Source: Aquilaria yunnanensis (lineage: Eukaryota > Streptophyta > Magnoliopsida > Malvales > Thymelaeaceae). Taken from it: a DNA stretch of 64,000 nucleotides. The stretch lies in the NCBI GenBank assembly GCA_039654915.1, contig CM077593.1, positions 37,666,501-37,730,500 of the forward strand, read 5' to 3'. The position numbers and the translations under genes are program-made. This document shows positions 54,001 to 64,000 of this stretch, one piece after another; the stretch's first letter is position 1, and every line of letters starts with the position of its first letter. The notes under the pieces were generated by a model. It ran no database searches. It saw only the letters and a program-made list of their open reading frames with translations, and was not told where the DNA came from.

Positions 54001-56447
54001 AACCACGTTGCAGATCTAGAGGAAACCTTCCAAAAGCTCAGAGCCTTCGGGATTCGTCTCAATCCTGAAAAATGCATGTTCGGGGTGACCTCGGGAAAGT
54101 TCCTTGGGTACATGGTATCCGAAAGAGGCATCGATGCTAACCCCGAGAAGATTAAGGCGTTGCTTGAGTTCCGAACTCCTGCCACAGTCAAAGACGTGCA
54201 GAGGCTCACCGGAAGAATAACCTCCCTGAGCAGATTTATTTCCAGGTACAGAGATAGGTGTCGACCTTTCTTCAAAGTCCTCACAAAGGCAGCAAAAATG
54301 GAAGGCGACCTCGGAAAGAATGATCACCCTTGGGACGAAGATTGCCAAAAGGCCTGGGAAGAACTCAAAGTCTACTTGGCTAACCTGCCGACTCTGTGAC
54401 AACCTCGGGAGGGAGAGCCCCTCGTTTTGTACCTCACCGTCGCGGAGAAAGCTGTAAGCTCGGTCTTCGTGAAAGAAGAAGGGCCAAAGCAATGGCCAGT
54501 CTATTACATCAGCAAATCCCTACATGGCACCGAAGTCAGGTACCCGCTGCTTCAAAAAGCTATATACGTCTTGGTGCTTGCAGGGAGAAGGCTGCGACCA
54601 TACTTTCAGGCTCACCCCATCATCGTCCGAAGTAGCCTACCACTACGGGACGTTATGAGGAAAGTGGATCATTCGGGAAGGCTCTCCAAGTGGTGTATAG
54701 AGCTTGGCTAACACGATATCTTCATTGCCGAAATACCCACCACTGAGGATAGTCATTCGGATCTGAACGAAGGTGAGCCAGAATGGACCTTACTTGTTGA
54801 CGGAGCCTCGGGGTCTGAGCTGGGGTAATTATCAGAGGCTCCGAAGGCCTAGAGGTAATGAAGGCTATTAAGTTTACCTTCAACGTCACTAAAAATGTAG
54901 CTGAGTATGAGGCCCTCATAGCGGGATTGCGACTGGCCAGAAAAATTGGCGTGAGAAACTTACAGGCTCATAGCGATTCCCAGCTGGTAGTTCGGCAGAC
55001 GGCAGGAGATTATAGGGCGAAGGACCCAATCTTGGCAAAATACCACGAGCTGGTAGCAAAGCTCGTCTAAAAGTTTGACGCCGTACGGATCGAAAATGGT
55101 ACCTCGGCGGAATAATACTGAGGCAGATTGCTTGGCGAAGTCAAAAACATACACCGAGGTGCTAGATCACCCGAGCATCTCAGTACTAAGCATAGCGACC
55201 TCAGAAAAAGGATGGAAAGATGCCATAAAAAGATACCTCACAGAAAATGTGCTACCCGAAGACCCCGGCGACGCTGCAAGATTGCGAAGATGCTCCGGCT
55301 GATTCTTCCTGATTGGCGAAGAGTTATACCGACAGGGATATGCAAACCCGCTGCAAAGATGCGTGGAGGAAGAGGATACTGAAATGGTCCTTGAAGAGGT
55401 CCACGAAGGCATATGTTGTTCACATATTGGAACTGATGCCCTTGTGGCAGTGATACTTCACCAAGGATACTTCTGGCCTACCCTGAGAAAGCACGCAAGG
55501 CAGTTCGTCCGGAAATGCGGTAGTTGCCAGAAACACGCGAACATCCAGAGGGCACCCTCGGAATTGGTAACTTCGGCTGACTATCCCTGGCCCTTCGCTG
55601 TCTGGGGTATAGACCTTATTGTGCCACTCCCGTCAGCGCCCGGAGGCGTGAAATTCTGCGTGGTAGCGGTAGACAATTTCTCCAAATGGGTCGAGGCAGA
55701 ACCACTAGCAACTATCTCAGCAAAAGAAGTGCAGAAGTTTGTATGGAAGAACATTGTATGCAGATTCGGCATACCGAGGGTACTAGTGGCTGATAATGGA
55801 TCCCAATTCATAGACAAAGGATTCCAGGAATTTATCACCGACCTCGGAATAAAGGTGCACTTCGCCCCAGTGGCTCACCCCCAAAGCAACGGGCAGGTGG
55901 AAGTATCTAACAGGACCATAAAAGATGGCCTGAAGAAGAGACTGGGGGAGGCAAAAGGGAAATGGCCAGGAGAACTTCAAAGCGTGTTATGGAGTTACCG
56001 AACGACGCCCCGAAGAGCCACAGGGGAGACTCCCTTCTCACTCGTCTTCGGAACAGAGGCCATCATCCCTATCGAGATAGTTAGACCATAAGTACGGGTG
56101 CAAGTATTTGATGAAGGAGGAAACGACCTCGGCCTAAGAATGAAGCTCGACCTCGTCGGCGAACACAGAGAAATAGCTGAGCTGAGAAGAAAAGCTTTCC
56201 AGCAAAGAGTGGCCGCGGCTATAAATTTATGAGCCAGGCCAAAAAAAATCAAAAAAGGGGGCCTCGTTCTCCGAAAGGCTGACTTTGCACCCCGAAAGCC
56301 ATCTCACGGGGTATTTCGTGCGAACTGGGAAGGACCTTATCTGGTTCTTGCCAAAGTACGAAAAGGCGTGTACAAACTTGCCGACACCGAGGGCGTAGAA
56401 CTGAAAAACACTTGGCACTCAGATGCCTTGAAGAAATTCTACACTTA
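51011..56447 (+). pseudogene. Gag-Pol of Tat element C
   Basis: Gag starts at the ATG at 51011 inside the 5' LTR ([17 protein letters not shown]), reads through the PBS and stays open to about 53000. It includes gag core TAWYNSLPSGTNTEF, knuckle [14 protein letters not shown] and protease LLDDGSNTDVLF. A small insertion near 53008 shifts the frame, and a TGA at 53230 replaces a CGA of copy A. The reverse transcriptase is open at 53320-54396 (YVDDMIVKS) and ends at TGA where A has CGG. RNase H carries a stop and a deletion near 54710-54720. The integrase finger and triad are readable at 55363-56091 (GIDLIVPL, ADNGSQF, SNGQVEVSN), with more stops near 55070, 55302, 56089 and 56230. It ends at 56447 at the family position. 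Confidence 0.92.
51045..51060 (+). other. Primer-binding site of Tat element C
   Basis: TGGCACCGTCTGTGGG, two bases after the LTR end. It is also read as codons of gag (LAPSVG). The tRNA was not assigned. Confidence 0.8.
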
Positions 56448-56539
56448 AGATAGAGCGGAAGGATTGTGTTGTGCAAAAAATATCCTAAGTACAGAATGTC
56501 CTTGAGAAAAAATTCTTAAGTGTACAAAATGGTGCAAGA

Positions 56540-56790
56540 CAGAATTCCGCGAAGGTGTTCGCCATAAAAAAGCGCAGATGTGATTTTTCGAAGTCCCTTG
56601 AGCCATCATGCTCGAGAAAATGGAAAACAAAAATTTTCCGAAGTCCCTTGAGCCATCATGCTCGGGAAAATGGAAAACAAAAATCTTGCGAAAATACTCG
56701 TCGAAAAAAGCGGATAACAAATTTTGGTGATTGCAGGTTTCCCGAAGTCTCTTGAGCGAACTTGTTCGGGACAATGGAAATGCAAAATTT
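56540..56790. repeat. Tandem repeats between pol and antisense gene (C)
   Basis: Two 50-bp units start at 56589 and 56639, each with AAGTCCCTTGAGCCATCATG and CTCGAGAA or CTCGGGAA. A third core TTGAGCGAACTTGTTCGGG is near 56751. It is equivalent to the tract in A but with a shorter period. Confidence 0.78.
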
Positions 56791-56911
56791 TGCGAAAAGA
56801 CTTAGCGAGAAAATATATTCATTGAGAATGATCAGGCTTACAAAGAAGAAGTGCCCGAAGAAGGAACACAGAAATGAAGAGGAAAAAAAAGGAAAAGGCC
56901 CCTAAAACAGC

Positions 56912-59347
56912 CTAAGGGTTCTCGGCGTCCCGGTAGCCACCAGCCTCTGTGCCCTTTTCCACCACCTTCGGCGTCGGAATTATGGAAGGCAGGTTCAGGT
57001 GCTCGATCTTGGACCAGGACCACCGAGGCCCCTCGGGAATGTTGAGAGCTTCCAAAAAAGAGAGGTCCAGACCTAGGAACCTCTCAAGGACTTGGTGCCG
57101 AGCAAGGCAGAATCCGTCTTGGAAGGCGACCTTGGTCATTTGGTCAGATTTGTCCTTCTCAACCTCAAGGTCCTCGAGCTCATCCTCCAAGTCTGCAACC
57201 TCTTTCTTCAGCGCCTTCACCTTCTTCTTCACATCGGGCTTCTACTTCAAAGACTGAACCTCGGCTTTGAGAGCCTTTTTCTCACTCACCAACGACCGAA
57301 TTAGATTGTCAGAATCTAACTTATCTTTGAGAAGGTCTTGGTTGGCAGCAAGCATCCCTTTCACCTGATCGCCGAGGTCAGCAATCATCAGAGAGGAGTT
57401 CTTCTCAAGATCTTCCTTCTCCTTCCGGAACTCCTCCCGAAGGGCTGCAACTTCTTTCTTTGCAGCATGTGACAGCTGCTGGTTCTTGGGGATCAATGCC
57501 GAGCGCGTGGCCTTCGCTTTCTCTAAGGTCTCTAAGGCCGAAGCTCAGAATGCCGAATGCTTGGCTACCCAAACTCGGAGAAAGCCGGCGTACCCCAGCA
57601 GCTGCAAAAAGATGAACGCAAGGTTAGTAAGAGCCAAGCACTTAGGAAAAATTGAAGGGAAAAAGTTGAGAAGAACATACCTGAGCAGCATGCTCGGTGA
57701 CTTTCGCGGCAAGGGTGTCATCGTCCGGATGGGCCGCCGCAATAGCCTTAAAGGAGGCCTTTGTAAGCACCCCCTTCGAAATCTGTTTCACCATTTCAGG
57801 ACAGTCTTCAGAGTACAAGTTCATGTCCTCCGTGAATGTCCAGAAAAGCTCTTTCGGTATCTTCCCTTGCGGAACTTTGGCATCGCGAAGGCCCCGCGCC
57901 TTCGCGTGTTCGGCCGCCCAGTTCGGGGTAAGTAACTCCCCTGCACGGCGAAAATGAGAAGCGGGTCAGAGACAAAGGAAAATTCAGAAAAACAAAAAGG
58001 GCCATACTTGTTCTGAAAACAACAGACCTGGCGGCACTTCGAACACGGCGTCCTCGGAATTCTCAGACTCCTCGGTCGAAATCGTCTTGCCTTTCTTCTT
58101 GCGCCGCTCCTCGGCAAAAGGAGCCTCTGCCACGGCCTCCAGAGGGGCCTGCGGCGCAGAAGGGCTCTGGGGAGGGACGTCGACGGAAGAAACTTCAGCA
58201 ACGGCAGGCACTTCGGCAGCTGCCTCAGACGCCGGAATCTCAGCTGTCCCAGGCTCCTCGGCAGCTTTCTCGGAAATTTCCTCCAGAGGAACCTGGGCAG
58301 TTTTCTTTGCCCGTTTCGCTAAAGGCCTAGCGCCAGTCGACTTCCGCCTTCGGGAAGCCGCCTTCTTTGTCTGATCTCCCTTCTCTAGCTGGCCGGAGAA
58401 AAGGGACTTGTAAAATGCAGCAGTCCCGTCGCCCATCTCTGAAAAAGAAAAAAGACATCAGCGTAAGTCCGAGGGAAAAACAACAAGGGAGTAGAAGATA
58501 AGTCACTTTCGACAAGCGTTTCGAAAGAGATTTCCTCCTTAAGAAGCTTGACCAACCAGGAATCCTTCCCGGCGATGGCAGGAGCTTGCATCTCGAGGTT
58601 GGTCTCGTGCTCCTTAACCACCTTTAACTCCCGGAGGACCTCTTCGGTCATCAACCTCTAGTTGATAGGGAAGGGGTACAGAGAGCGCGGCGCGACCTCG
58701 GGAGCCCAGTCAGAGATGGCGCGGATGCGGCCGTCGAAGCACGTGAAAGTGGAAGCCAACTCTGGAGTCAGCAACAACCTCGGATCAACGACGTCTACAT
58801 CTAGCCTTCCCTGAGCCCATTTGGTCGGAACATACGACCAGGCCTCCTCCATCTTCAGGAAGAAGAATTTATGTTGCCACCCCCGCCAGCTGTCCTTGGT
58901 GGCGAAGGTGAACATGAATTTTTTGCTCCTGGATCCCCGAGGTAGCATAAAATAGAAGCCACCCTTCGGGACCACAAAGAGCTTGTAGTACTGCATGAAG
59001 ATTATAAAATGGGGTTTTATCCCGAACACGCCACACATGCAGAGGTAGGCGTTAAAATAGCAGAATGAGTTCGGGGGAAGCTGGTTCACAGCAATGCCAT
59101 GAAATTGGTAGAACTCGCAAACCATCTTCGGGGGACGATACCGAAGTCCGGCCTTCAGCTGGGCTCAGAAAATGGTAACCTCGTTACTACGGTTTGAAAA
59201 AGCATAATGGCTAGAGCGAGGCAGCCTAGTAACGGCGTAAGAAGGAAGAAAGAACTTTTTCTTCCACCTTTCTAATTTTGCGGGGGTGGTGCAACAAGGA
59301 TGGGCTAAAAGAGGCTGCCAGCTCTCAGGGATAGGCATTTTCGACAT
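56912..59347 (-). pseudogene. Antisense gene of Tat element C (four exons, stops)
   Basis: Same gene and same exon plan as in A: 59347-58507, 58438-58028, 57940-57681, 57601-56912, with introns of 68, 87 and 79 bp. It starts MSKMPIPESWQPLL. Conserved core [37 protein letters not shown] and DSWRGWQHKFFFL. Exon 2 has the KKAASRRRK motif, and exon 4 is a coiled coil ending DLSFLEALNIPEGPRW. Stops replace an Arg codon before AQLKAG (near 59166) and a Trp in INWRLM (near 58662), and two more lie in exon 4 (near 57545 and 57244). The first intron donor is GTGACT, a weakened form of GTGAGT in A. It was once a working gene and is now probably dead. Confidence 0.85.
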
Positions 59348-59597
59348 GAAAACGAGTTCTTAAAAGGCAAGAAAATAGTTTCCAGAAAAAAATCAAAAGA
59401 ACAGAAGAATCAAAACACTCTGGAAAACAAAAACCCACCAAAAGATTTGCCAAAGTCTGAGGACGCCGTCGTGAAAGTTGGCTGAAAAAAGCTCTGATTA
59501 AGGCAGCTCCGCCACAGAAAGCAAGAAAGTACGAAAACTGGGGCAAAGCAGAGGAAAGAGCAGAAGTAAAAGCAAATGGGACTTATGATGGAATGGG

Positions 59598-59607
59598 CTA
59601 TTTATAG
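59598..59607 (-). promoter_or_regulatory. TATA box of antisense gene (element C)
   Basis: CTATAAATAG on the minus strand, 251 bases upstream of the antisense ATG at 59347, in the same flanks as in A. Confidence 0.62.
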
Positions 59608-60116
59608 GGCAAAGGTTGGTAACCGAAACGTGGTCATAAGTACCCTTTTGGAGGCGAACCGTCGCCGTAACTGCCCTCCGCACCTAAAAAGGCACGCCCT
59701 CTGTAACCGACGCGACTCTCCTCCAATGGCAAAGCACCACATGTCAACCGCCGCGCCAAAATAGGGGACACGTCTTCTGACATCCCTAAAAAGCTGGGAC
59801 GCGTCGCTGGGACTGACACGCTTGGCCATCAGACGCGACGTTACACAGACCTGCAAGAAGAAAAAGCAGGTTACCTCGAGGACACCAAGTGACAGGCTAT
59901 GGCCAAACAGCCCATGACCTTCGGGCAAGAGGTGTATCTTCGGCACAGGCTCTGCCTTGAAGACACCAAAGAACAGGCCAAGGCCGAACAGCCCATACCT
60001 TTAGGCAAGAGGTACGTCCTCGGAACAGGTTGAGCTTCCTAAGAGACTCCCAAGAACAACCTCGGAAAAAGATGCAAAACCGAAGTCCTCGCTTCGGCTT
60101 TCCAAAGGGGGGCATG

Positions 60117-60993
60117 TGATAGCCAAAGGCTATCGCCTCTATCTGGCCGAACTCCCTGCCACAAGAATGGCCAGAAGAAACTGGCGCTACCCGAGTAAAG
60201 GTGGGATCATACACCTCGGGAGATAGTCGAAGATCTCTGAGCCCGGCACGCCAAGAAACTTGAGGATACTACTAGCCCCCCGAGGTTGTAAACAGATCGC
60301 CTTCGGAAAAGAGGCACCAGCTATTTGTGGGCCGAACATGATCTCCCCGAAGGCGGAACTCCCTGAAGCTGGGTACCCCCGAACTGAGGGCGTGTTTCCC
60401 GAAGAGGCACCGTCCGTACCAAAGGACGACCTCATTCAGGGACCTCGGGAGTACGGCAGGAGCATTTAAGGAAGCATTTATGGAAGCCTCTGACACGTCC
60501 TTTCACAGACGTCATAAGCCGCCTCAAAAGGCGCTCTGACACGCTGACGCCATCAAAATCACATCATGGCCCATCTCAGCACAAGGCTCAAGGCAACCTG
60601 CTACCAGCTATCTGTTCCCTATGCCCAGAAACTCAGGGAACATCTGACCGAACACGTGTCGTGATCTGAACGGCTAGGTACTCCTATAAATACCAGGAAA
60701 TAAATACTTGGCAGGAGGTTGGTTGGCAAAGATCTAACTCTTAAACTCTGAGAAAATCACCAGGCGAGACTCTTCAGCCCCTTTGTGCTATTTCCTCTGC
60801 CTTTTCTCAGCCATCACTGACTTGGGCGTCGGAGGCTCCCCCCCCCCGGAAACACATTTCGGGGGCCTCCTAACCCTTTATTTCTGGACTTTCAGGCACA
60901 CTCCCAAGGGCGAACCATCCTCCAGGCGTTCTTCCTCCCAGAAGTCTCTCCACCAGTCATCATGACTCTAAACGATGAGGCCCCCGGCCATCA
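60117..60993 (+). repeat. 3' LTR of Tat element C (877 bp)
   Basis: Preceded by polypurine AAAGGGGGGCATG. TGATAGCCAAAGGCTATCGC to GGCCATCA, then target repeat ACTAC. The gag ATG lies at 60962. Apart from the gap of about 35 bases in the 5' LTR, it differs from it by few substitutions over long stretches. Confidence 0.95.
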
Positions 60994-61330
60994 ACTACCA
61001 CCTATAAGAGAGGTAGAGTTTGAGATTAAAGTTGTGCCAAAAGTAGTTCCTATGTCTATAGCTCCATATAGAATCGCCATACTTGAAACGGTTGAACTGA
61101 TTAAGCAACTAGATGAGTTTCTTAAAATAGGGTTCGTTAGACCTAGTGTGTCTCCTTCCAGAGCACCTATCTTTTTTATGAAAGGAAATGATGGAACCCT
61201 AAGACTCTGTATTGATTATAGAAAACTTAATGCCCTAACTATTAAGAACAAGTATCCTCTCCCAATGATTGAGGATTTGTTTGATCAACTGAAAAGAGAA
61301 AGAGTATTCTCAACAATCGTGTTAAGCTTC
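60994..61330 (+). pseudogene. Reverse transcriptase start of relic D
   Basis: [11 protein letters not shown], then [40 protein letters not shown] and [13 protein letters not shown]. These are RT motifs of chromovirus-type gypsy elements, clearly different from the Tat RT (IDFRNLNDAC). The frame is open here. The ATG at 60962 belongs to the LTR of C and joins this frame by chance, giving a 227-codon chimeric frame that also runs into F. Confidence 0.85.
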
Positions 61331-63008
61331 ATGAACCAATCAGAGGAGGTTACTATTTTTTTAGCCCAACTGAAGGCCGGGCTTCGGTTCCCTCCACCGA
61401 AGATGATTTGCAACTTTTGCCAATTCCATGGCATAGCCGTAAATCAACTTCCTCCCAATTCCTATTCCTACTTTAATGCCTTTCTCTGCATCAGTGGGGT
61501 TTTTGAGATAGAGCCCCACTTCGTTATCTTCATGCAGTATTACAAGCTCTATCCTGTCCCGAAGGGTGGCTTTTATTTCATGCTACCTTGGGGGTCTAGG
61601 AGCAAAAAATATATGTTCACCTTCGACACTAAAGACAGTTGGTGAGGCTGGCAAAGGAAGTTCTTCTTCCTGAAGGCAGTAGAGGCGTGGTCACACGTGT
61701 CGACTAGGTGGGCCTGGGGGACGCTAGAGACGGACGTTGTTGATCCCAAGAAGTTGTTAACTCCTAAGTTAGCAGCGAGGTTTGAGGATTTTGATAGCCG
61801 TATCTTAGCTGTCACTGACTGGGATGCTGACGTCCCACCACGCTCCTTGTATCCCTTCCCGATCAGGTGGAACCTCTTGACCGAAGAGGTTCTTCGGGAA
61901 CTAGGGGTGCTCAAGGAGCACAAAACCGATCTCGGCATGCCAACTCCTGCCATCGATGGGAAAAAGTCATGGCTGGTGATGCCCCTTCGGAAGGAGCTCA
62001 CTTGTGAAGCCCTTGTTGAGAGTAAGTTACTTTCCAAATTTTGGTATAAGTATCCCTTTGGACTTACACTGATATTGTCTTCCTTTTTCAGAGATGGGTG
62101 ACCAGTCAGCCACCTTCTACAAGTCCCCTTTCCTTGGCCAGGCCGAGAAGGGGGAATAGAAAAAGAAGGCCGCCCCGAAGAGGAGGAAGGCAGTTGGAGG
62201 GGGGCCATCCTCAGCCAAGAAAGCAAAGAAGGACCTTCTTCCCCCCCCTCCGGAAGATGTTGAAGAGGTCGGGGACCAACCTTTGGTCCACGCCAACCCA
62301 CCATCAGAGATGGCCGTCAGCTCTATTCCACGGAGTCCCATCACTTCAGCAGATATCCTGGGCACCTTGGCAAGCGGCCCTTTTGTCGAGGAGCTCGAGG
62401 AGCGAAGATGAAGCAAAGGCAAACACGTCCCTGCTGAAGTGGAGGAAATCTGTGATTTAGACGATGACATCACCGAGGTCTCGCCAGGTTTGCCCCTTAG
62501 CCATTTCTTTATAAACTCAAACATTTTTAGCGTTCTCAATCTTTTAGACATATGGCTAAGGGACAATGTATTGATGGAACTGCGTCGTGACTTTGCAAAG
62601 GAATTGGTGCCCTCGGCATGGATGGTGGAGCATGCCCGAAAGTGGGCCCTTTCTGACTCCCATATCCCAAAGGATAAGGTTCCAGGGGAGCCTTTATGGT
62701 CTTTCATGGAGGACATGAACTTGTTCTCATGTCCTCCGAAGACAGCCAGCAAATGGCTCCCTAACTGGGGAGGGGCGTGCTCATCGAAGCCAATTTCAAA
62801 TCATTGGCAGATGAATGTCCGAACGAGGAGGTCCTCACCATGAGGATATCCGAACATGCTGCCCAAGTATTCTTCAAACCCTTCATCTTTTCTCCAAGTT
62901 TTTCTAAGTGTTTAGTTTTCTTTGTGGTATTTCCCCAGATGTCCTTCTTCCTTTTTTATAGCTCTTGGCATGCAGTGGATATTTCAGAGCATGGGCAGCA
63001 AAACAGTC
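61331..63008 (+). pseudogene. Plus-strand antisense-gene copy F (broken)
   Basis: Copy of the Tat antisense gene, here on the plus strand because its parent element was inverted. Exon 1 starts late ([17 protein letters not shown]) and runs to 62021, with a TGA replacing Arg in SWRGW (61643). Introns lie at 62022-62091 (GTAAGT..TTTTTCAG), 62488-62547 and 62867-62961, at the same positions as in A. Exon 2 has stops near 62158 and 62409. Exon 4 begins LLACSGYFRAWAAKQS, closest to copy B, and is cut after 47 bases by the LTR of element E. The first 70 or so codons are missing at the junction with relic D. Confidence 0.82.
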
Positions 63009-63866
63009 TGATGCCCAGGGGCTTCATCGTTGGTTGTCATGGTGACTGATGGAGGGACTCCCGGAGAGGAAGAGCGCCTGGTGGCCAGTTTGCCCAAGGG
63101 AGAGTGCCTGAGATGTTCAGAAAAAGTGGGTTAGGAGGTCCCCGGGGTGTTGTTCCGAGGAGGAGCCTCCGACGCCCAAGTCAGTGGTGCTGAGAGAAGG
63201 CGGAGGAAATAACACTGAGGGGTTCAGTCAACTCGCCTGGTCGTATTTTCTCAGAGTGAGGAGTCAGGATATTTGCCAGCCGTTTAGCAGGGTGTATTCC
63301 CTGGTATTTATAGAGGTGTCCAGCCCACTCAGATCATGACACGTGTTCGGTCGGATGTTCTCTGAATGTCTGGGCGTAGAGGACAAGTAGCTGGTGGTAG
63401 GCTTCCTTGAGCCCTGAGCCGAGACAGGCCATGATGTGAGTTTGATGGCGTCGGCGTGTCAGAGCGCCGTTTGAGGCGGCTTGTGACGTCTGTGGGCGAC
63501 ATGTCAGAGGCTTCATTAAATGCTCCTGCCGTACTCCCGAGGTTCCTAGGTGAGGTCGTCCTTTAGTACGGACCGTGCCACTTCGGGAAACATGCCCCCA
63601 GTTCAGGGGTTCCCAGATTCAGGGAGTTCCGCCTTCGGGAAGATCATGTTCGGCCTGCACTAGCTGGTGCCACTTTTCCGAAGGCGGTCTGTTTACTACC
63701 TCGGGGGGGCTAATAGTATCCTCAAGTTCCTGGCGTGCCGAGCTCGGGCTCCTCGGCTTTTCTCCAAGGTGTTTGATCCCACCTTTTTTCTGGTAGCGCC
63801 AGATCTCCTGGCCATTCTGGTGGCAGGGAGTTCAGCCAGGTGGAGGCGATAGTCCTTCGGCTATCA
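63009..63866 (-). repeat. 3' LTR of Tat element E (858 bp)
   Basis: Minus strand TGATAGCCGAAGGACTATCG at 63866 to GGGCATCA at 63009. CACGTGTC lies at 63345-63338, TATA near 63303-63313, and the gag ATG at 63040, 32 bases before the end. Confidence 0.92.
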
Positions 63867-63876
63867 CATGCCCCCG
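63867..63876 (-). other. Polypurine tract of element E
   Basis: Minus strand CGGGGGCATG just before the LTR. It is shorter in G run than in A and C. Confidence 0.65.
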
Positions 63877-64000
63877 TTCGGAAAGCCGAAGTGAAGACTT
63901 CGGTTTTGTTTTCTTTTCGAGGATGTTCTTTGGGAGTCTATAGAGAGTAACACCTGTGTCGAAGGTACACCTCTTGCCCAAAGGTGTGGGCTGCTCGGCC

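Larger units (their letters stand above)
50201..60993 (+). mobile_element. Complete Tat-type element C (10,793 bp, defective)
   Basis: Full-length: 5' LTR, PBS, gag-pol, repeat spacer, antisense gene, polypurine tract, 3' LTR, flanked by ACTAC (50196-50200 and 60994-60998). It has the same organisation as A, so it shows what A's missing 5' end looked like. Many stops, a frameshift and a deletion in pol mean it depends on other copies. Confidence 0.96.
48238..61330 (+). mobile_element. Chromovirus-like Ty3/gypsy relic D, split by element C
   Basis: Gag and protease remains at 48238-50200, then the start of reverse transcriptase at 60994-61330. Element C is inserted between, duplicating ACTAC. 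Removing C and one repeat makes a continuous [14 protein letters not shown], the usual protease/RT junction of this group. RT stops at 61330 against fragment F. Confidence 0.85.
63009..64000 (-). mobile_element. Minus-strand Tat element E, 3' end
   Basis: 3' LTR and the sequence just inside it; the rest lies right of the window. It is inserted in exon 4 of fragment F. The expected target duplication is CAGTC (63004-63008). Confidence 0.88.

Noticed and set aside
60962..61645. 227-codon frame joining LTR ATG, chromovirus RT and antisense-gene exon
   Set aside because: A chance chimera across an insertion boundary and a rearrangement junction, ending at a decay stop. Interesting only as an example of the LTR-borne ATG.

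Overview
The window is plant nuclear DNA, most likely angiosperm repeat-rich heterochromatin. It is almost entirely a nest of LTR retrotransposons inserted into one another. I found no ordinary host gene, tRNA, rRNA or CRISPR array. Plant origin is inferred from the retroelement lineages: Ty3/gypsy Tat-type elements with two RNase H domains and an antisense gene, a chromovirus-like gypsy relic, and a Ty1/copia element with 1.4-kb LTRs. The species cannot be told from this sequence.

Layout. (1) 1-3268: the 5' end of a minus-strand Ty3/gypsy element (open gag, iMet primer-binding site, 1025-bp LTR), inserted in the integrase of a Tat element whose 3' part and LTR follow (3269-6024). (2) 6025-9074: rearranged Tat fragments joined head to head, with a minus-strand 5' LTR. 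(3) 9075-16323: 7 kb with no recognisable gene, apart from a possible 3.3-kb LTR holding a ~0.6-kb internal duplication. (4) 16324-27973: a minus-strand pol fragment fused back to back with the best-preserved Tat copy ('A'), which has an open gag-pol, an intact four-exon antisense gene and a 3' LTR. (5) 27974-37884: an older Tat copy ('B') broken by a solo copia LTR (duplication AAATG) and a solo Tat LTR (duplication GAGGT). (6) 37885-48237: a minus-strand Tat relic ('I') split by a complete but defective Ty1/copia element ('J', 38199-46528, duplication GACGT/GAGGT). (7) 48238-61330: a chromovirus-like relic ('D') split by a complete but stop-ridden Tat element ('C', 50201-60993, duplication ACTAC). 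(8) 61331-64000: a plus-strand copy of the Tat antisense gene ('F'), cut by the 3' LTR of another minus-strand Tat element ('E').

The notable biology lies in the Tat family. Each sufficiently complete copy carries, between pol and the 3' LTR, a gene on the opposite strand with its own TATA box, a conserved start and three small introns at the same places. In copy A the exons join into a 708-codon open frame: a Transposase_28-like N-terminal region followed by a coiled-coil tail. Sense gag-pol and this gene converge on a tandem-repeat tract. In addition, the gag start codon lies inside the LTR, exactly 32 nt before its end, in seven LTRs, so Gag is read through the primer-binding site. Two head-to-head fusions of pol/gag fragments are also present; one forms inverted arms of about 1.6 kb that would fold into a hairpin if transcribed.

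Limits: everything was read by eye. Domain names come from recognised motifs, not database searches, and the ends of fragments without target duplications are approximate to a few bases.
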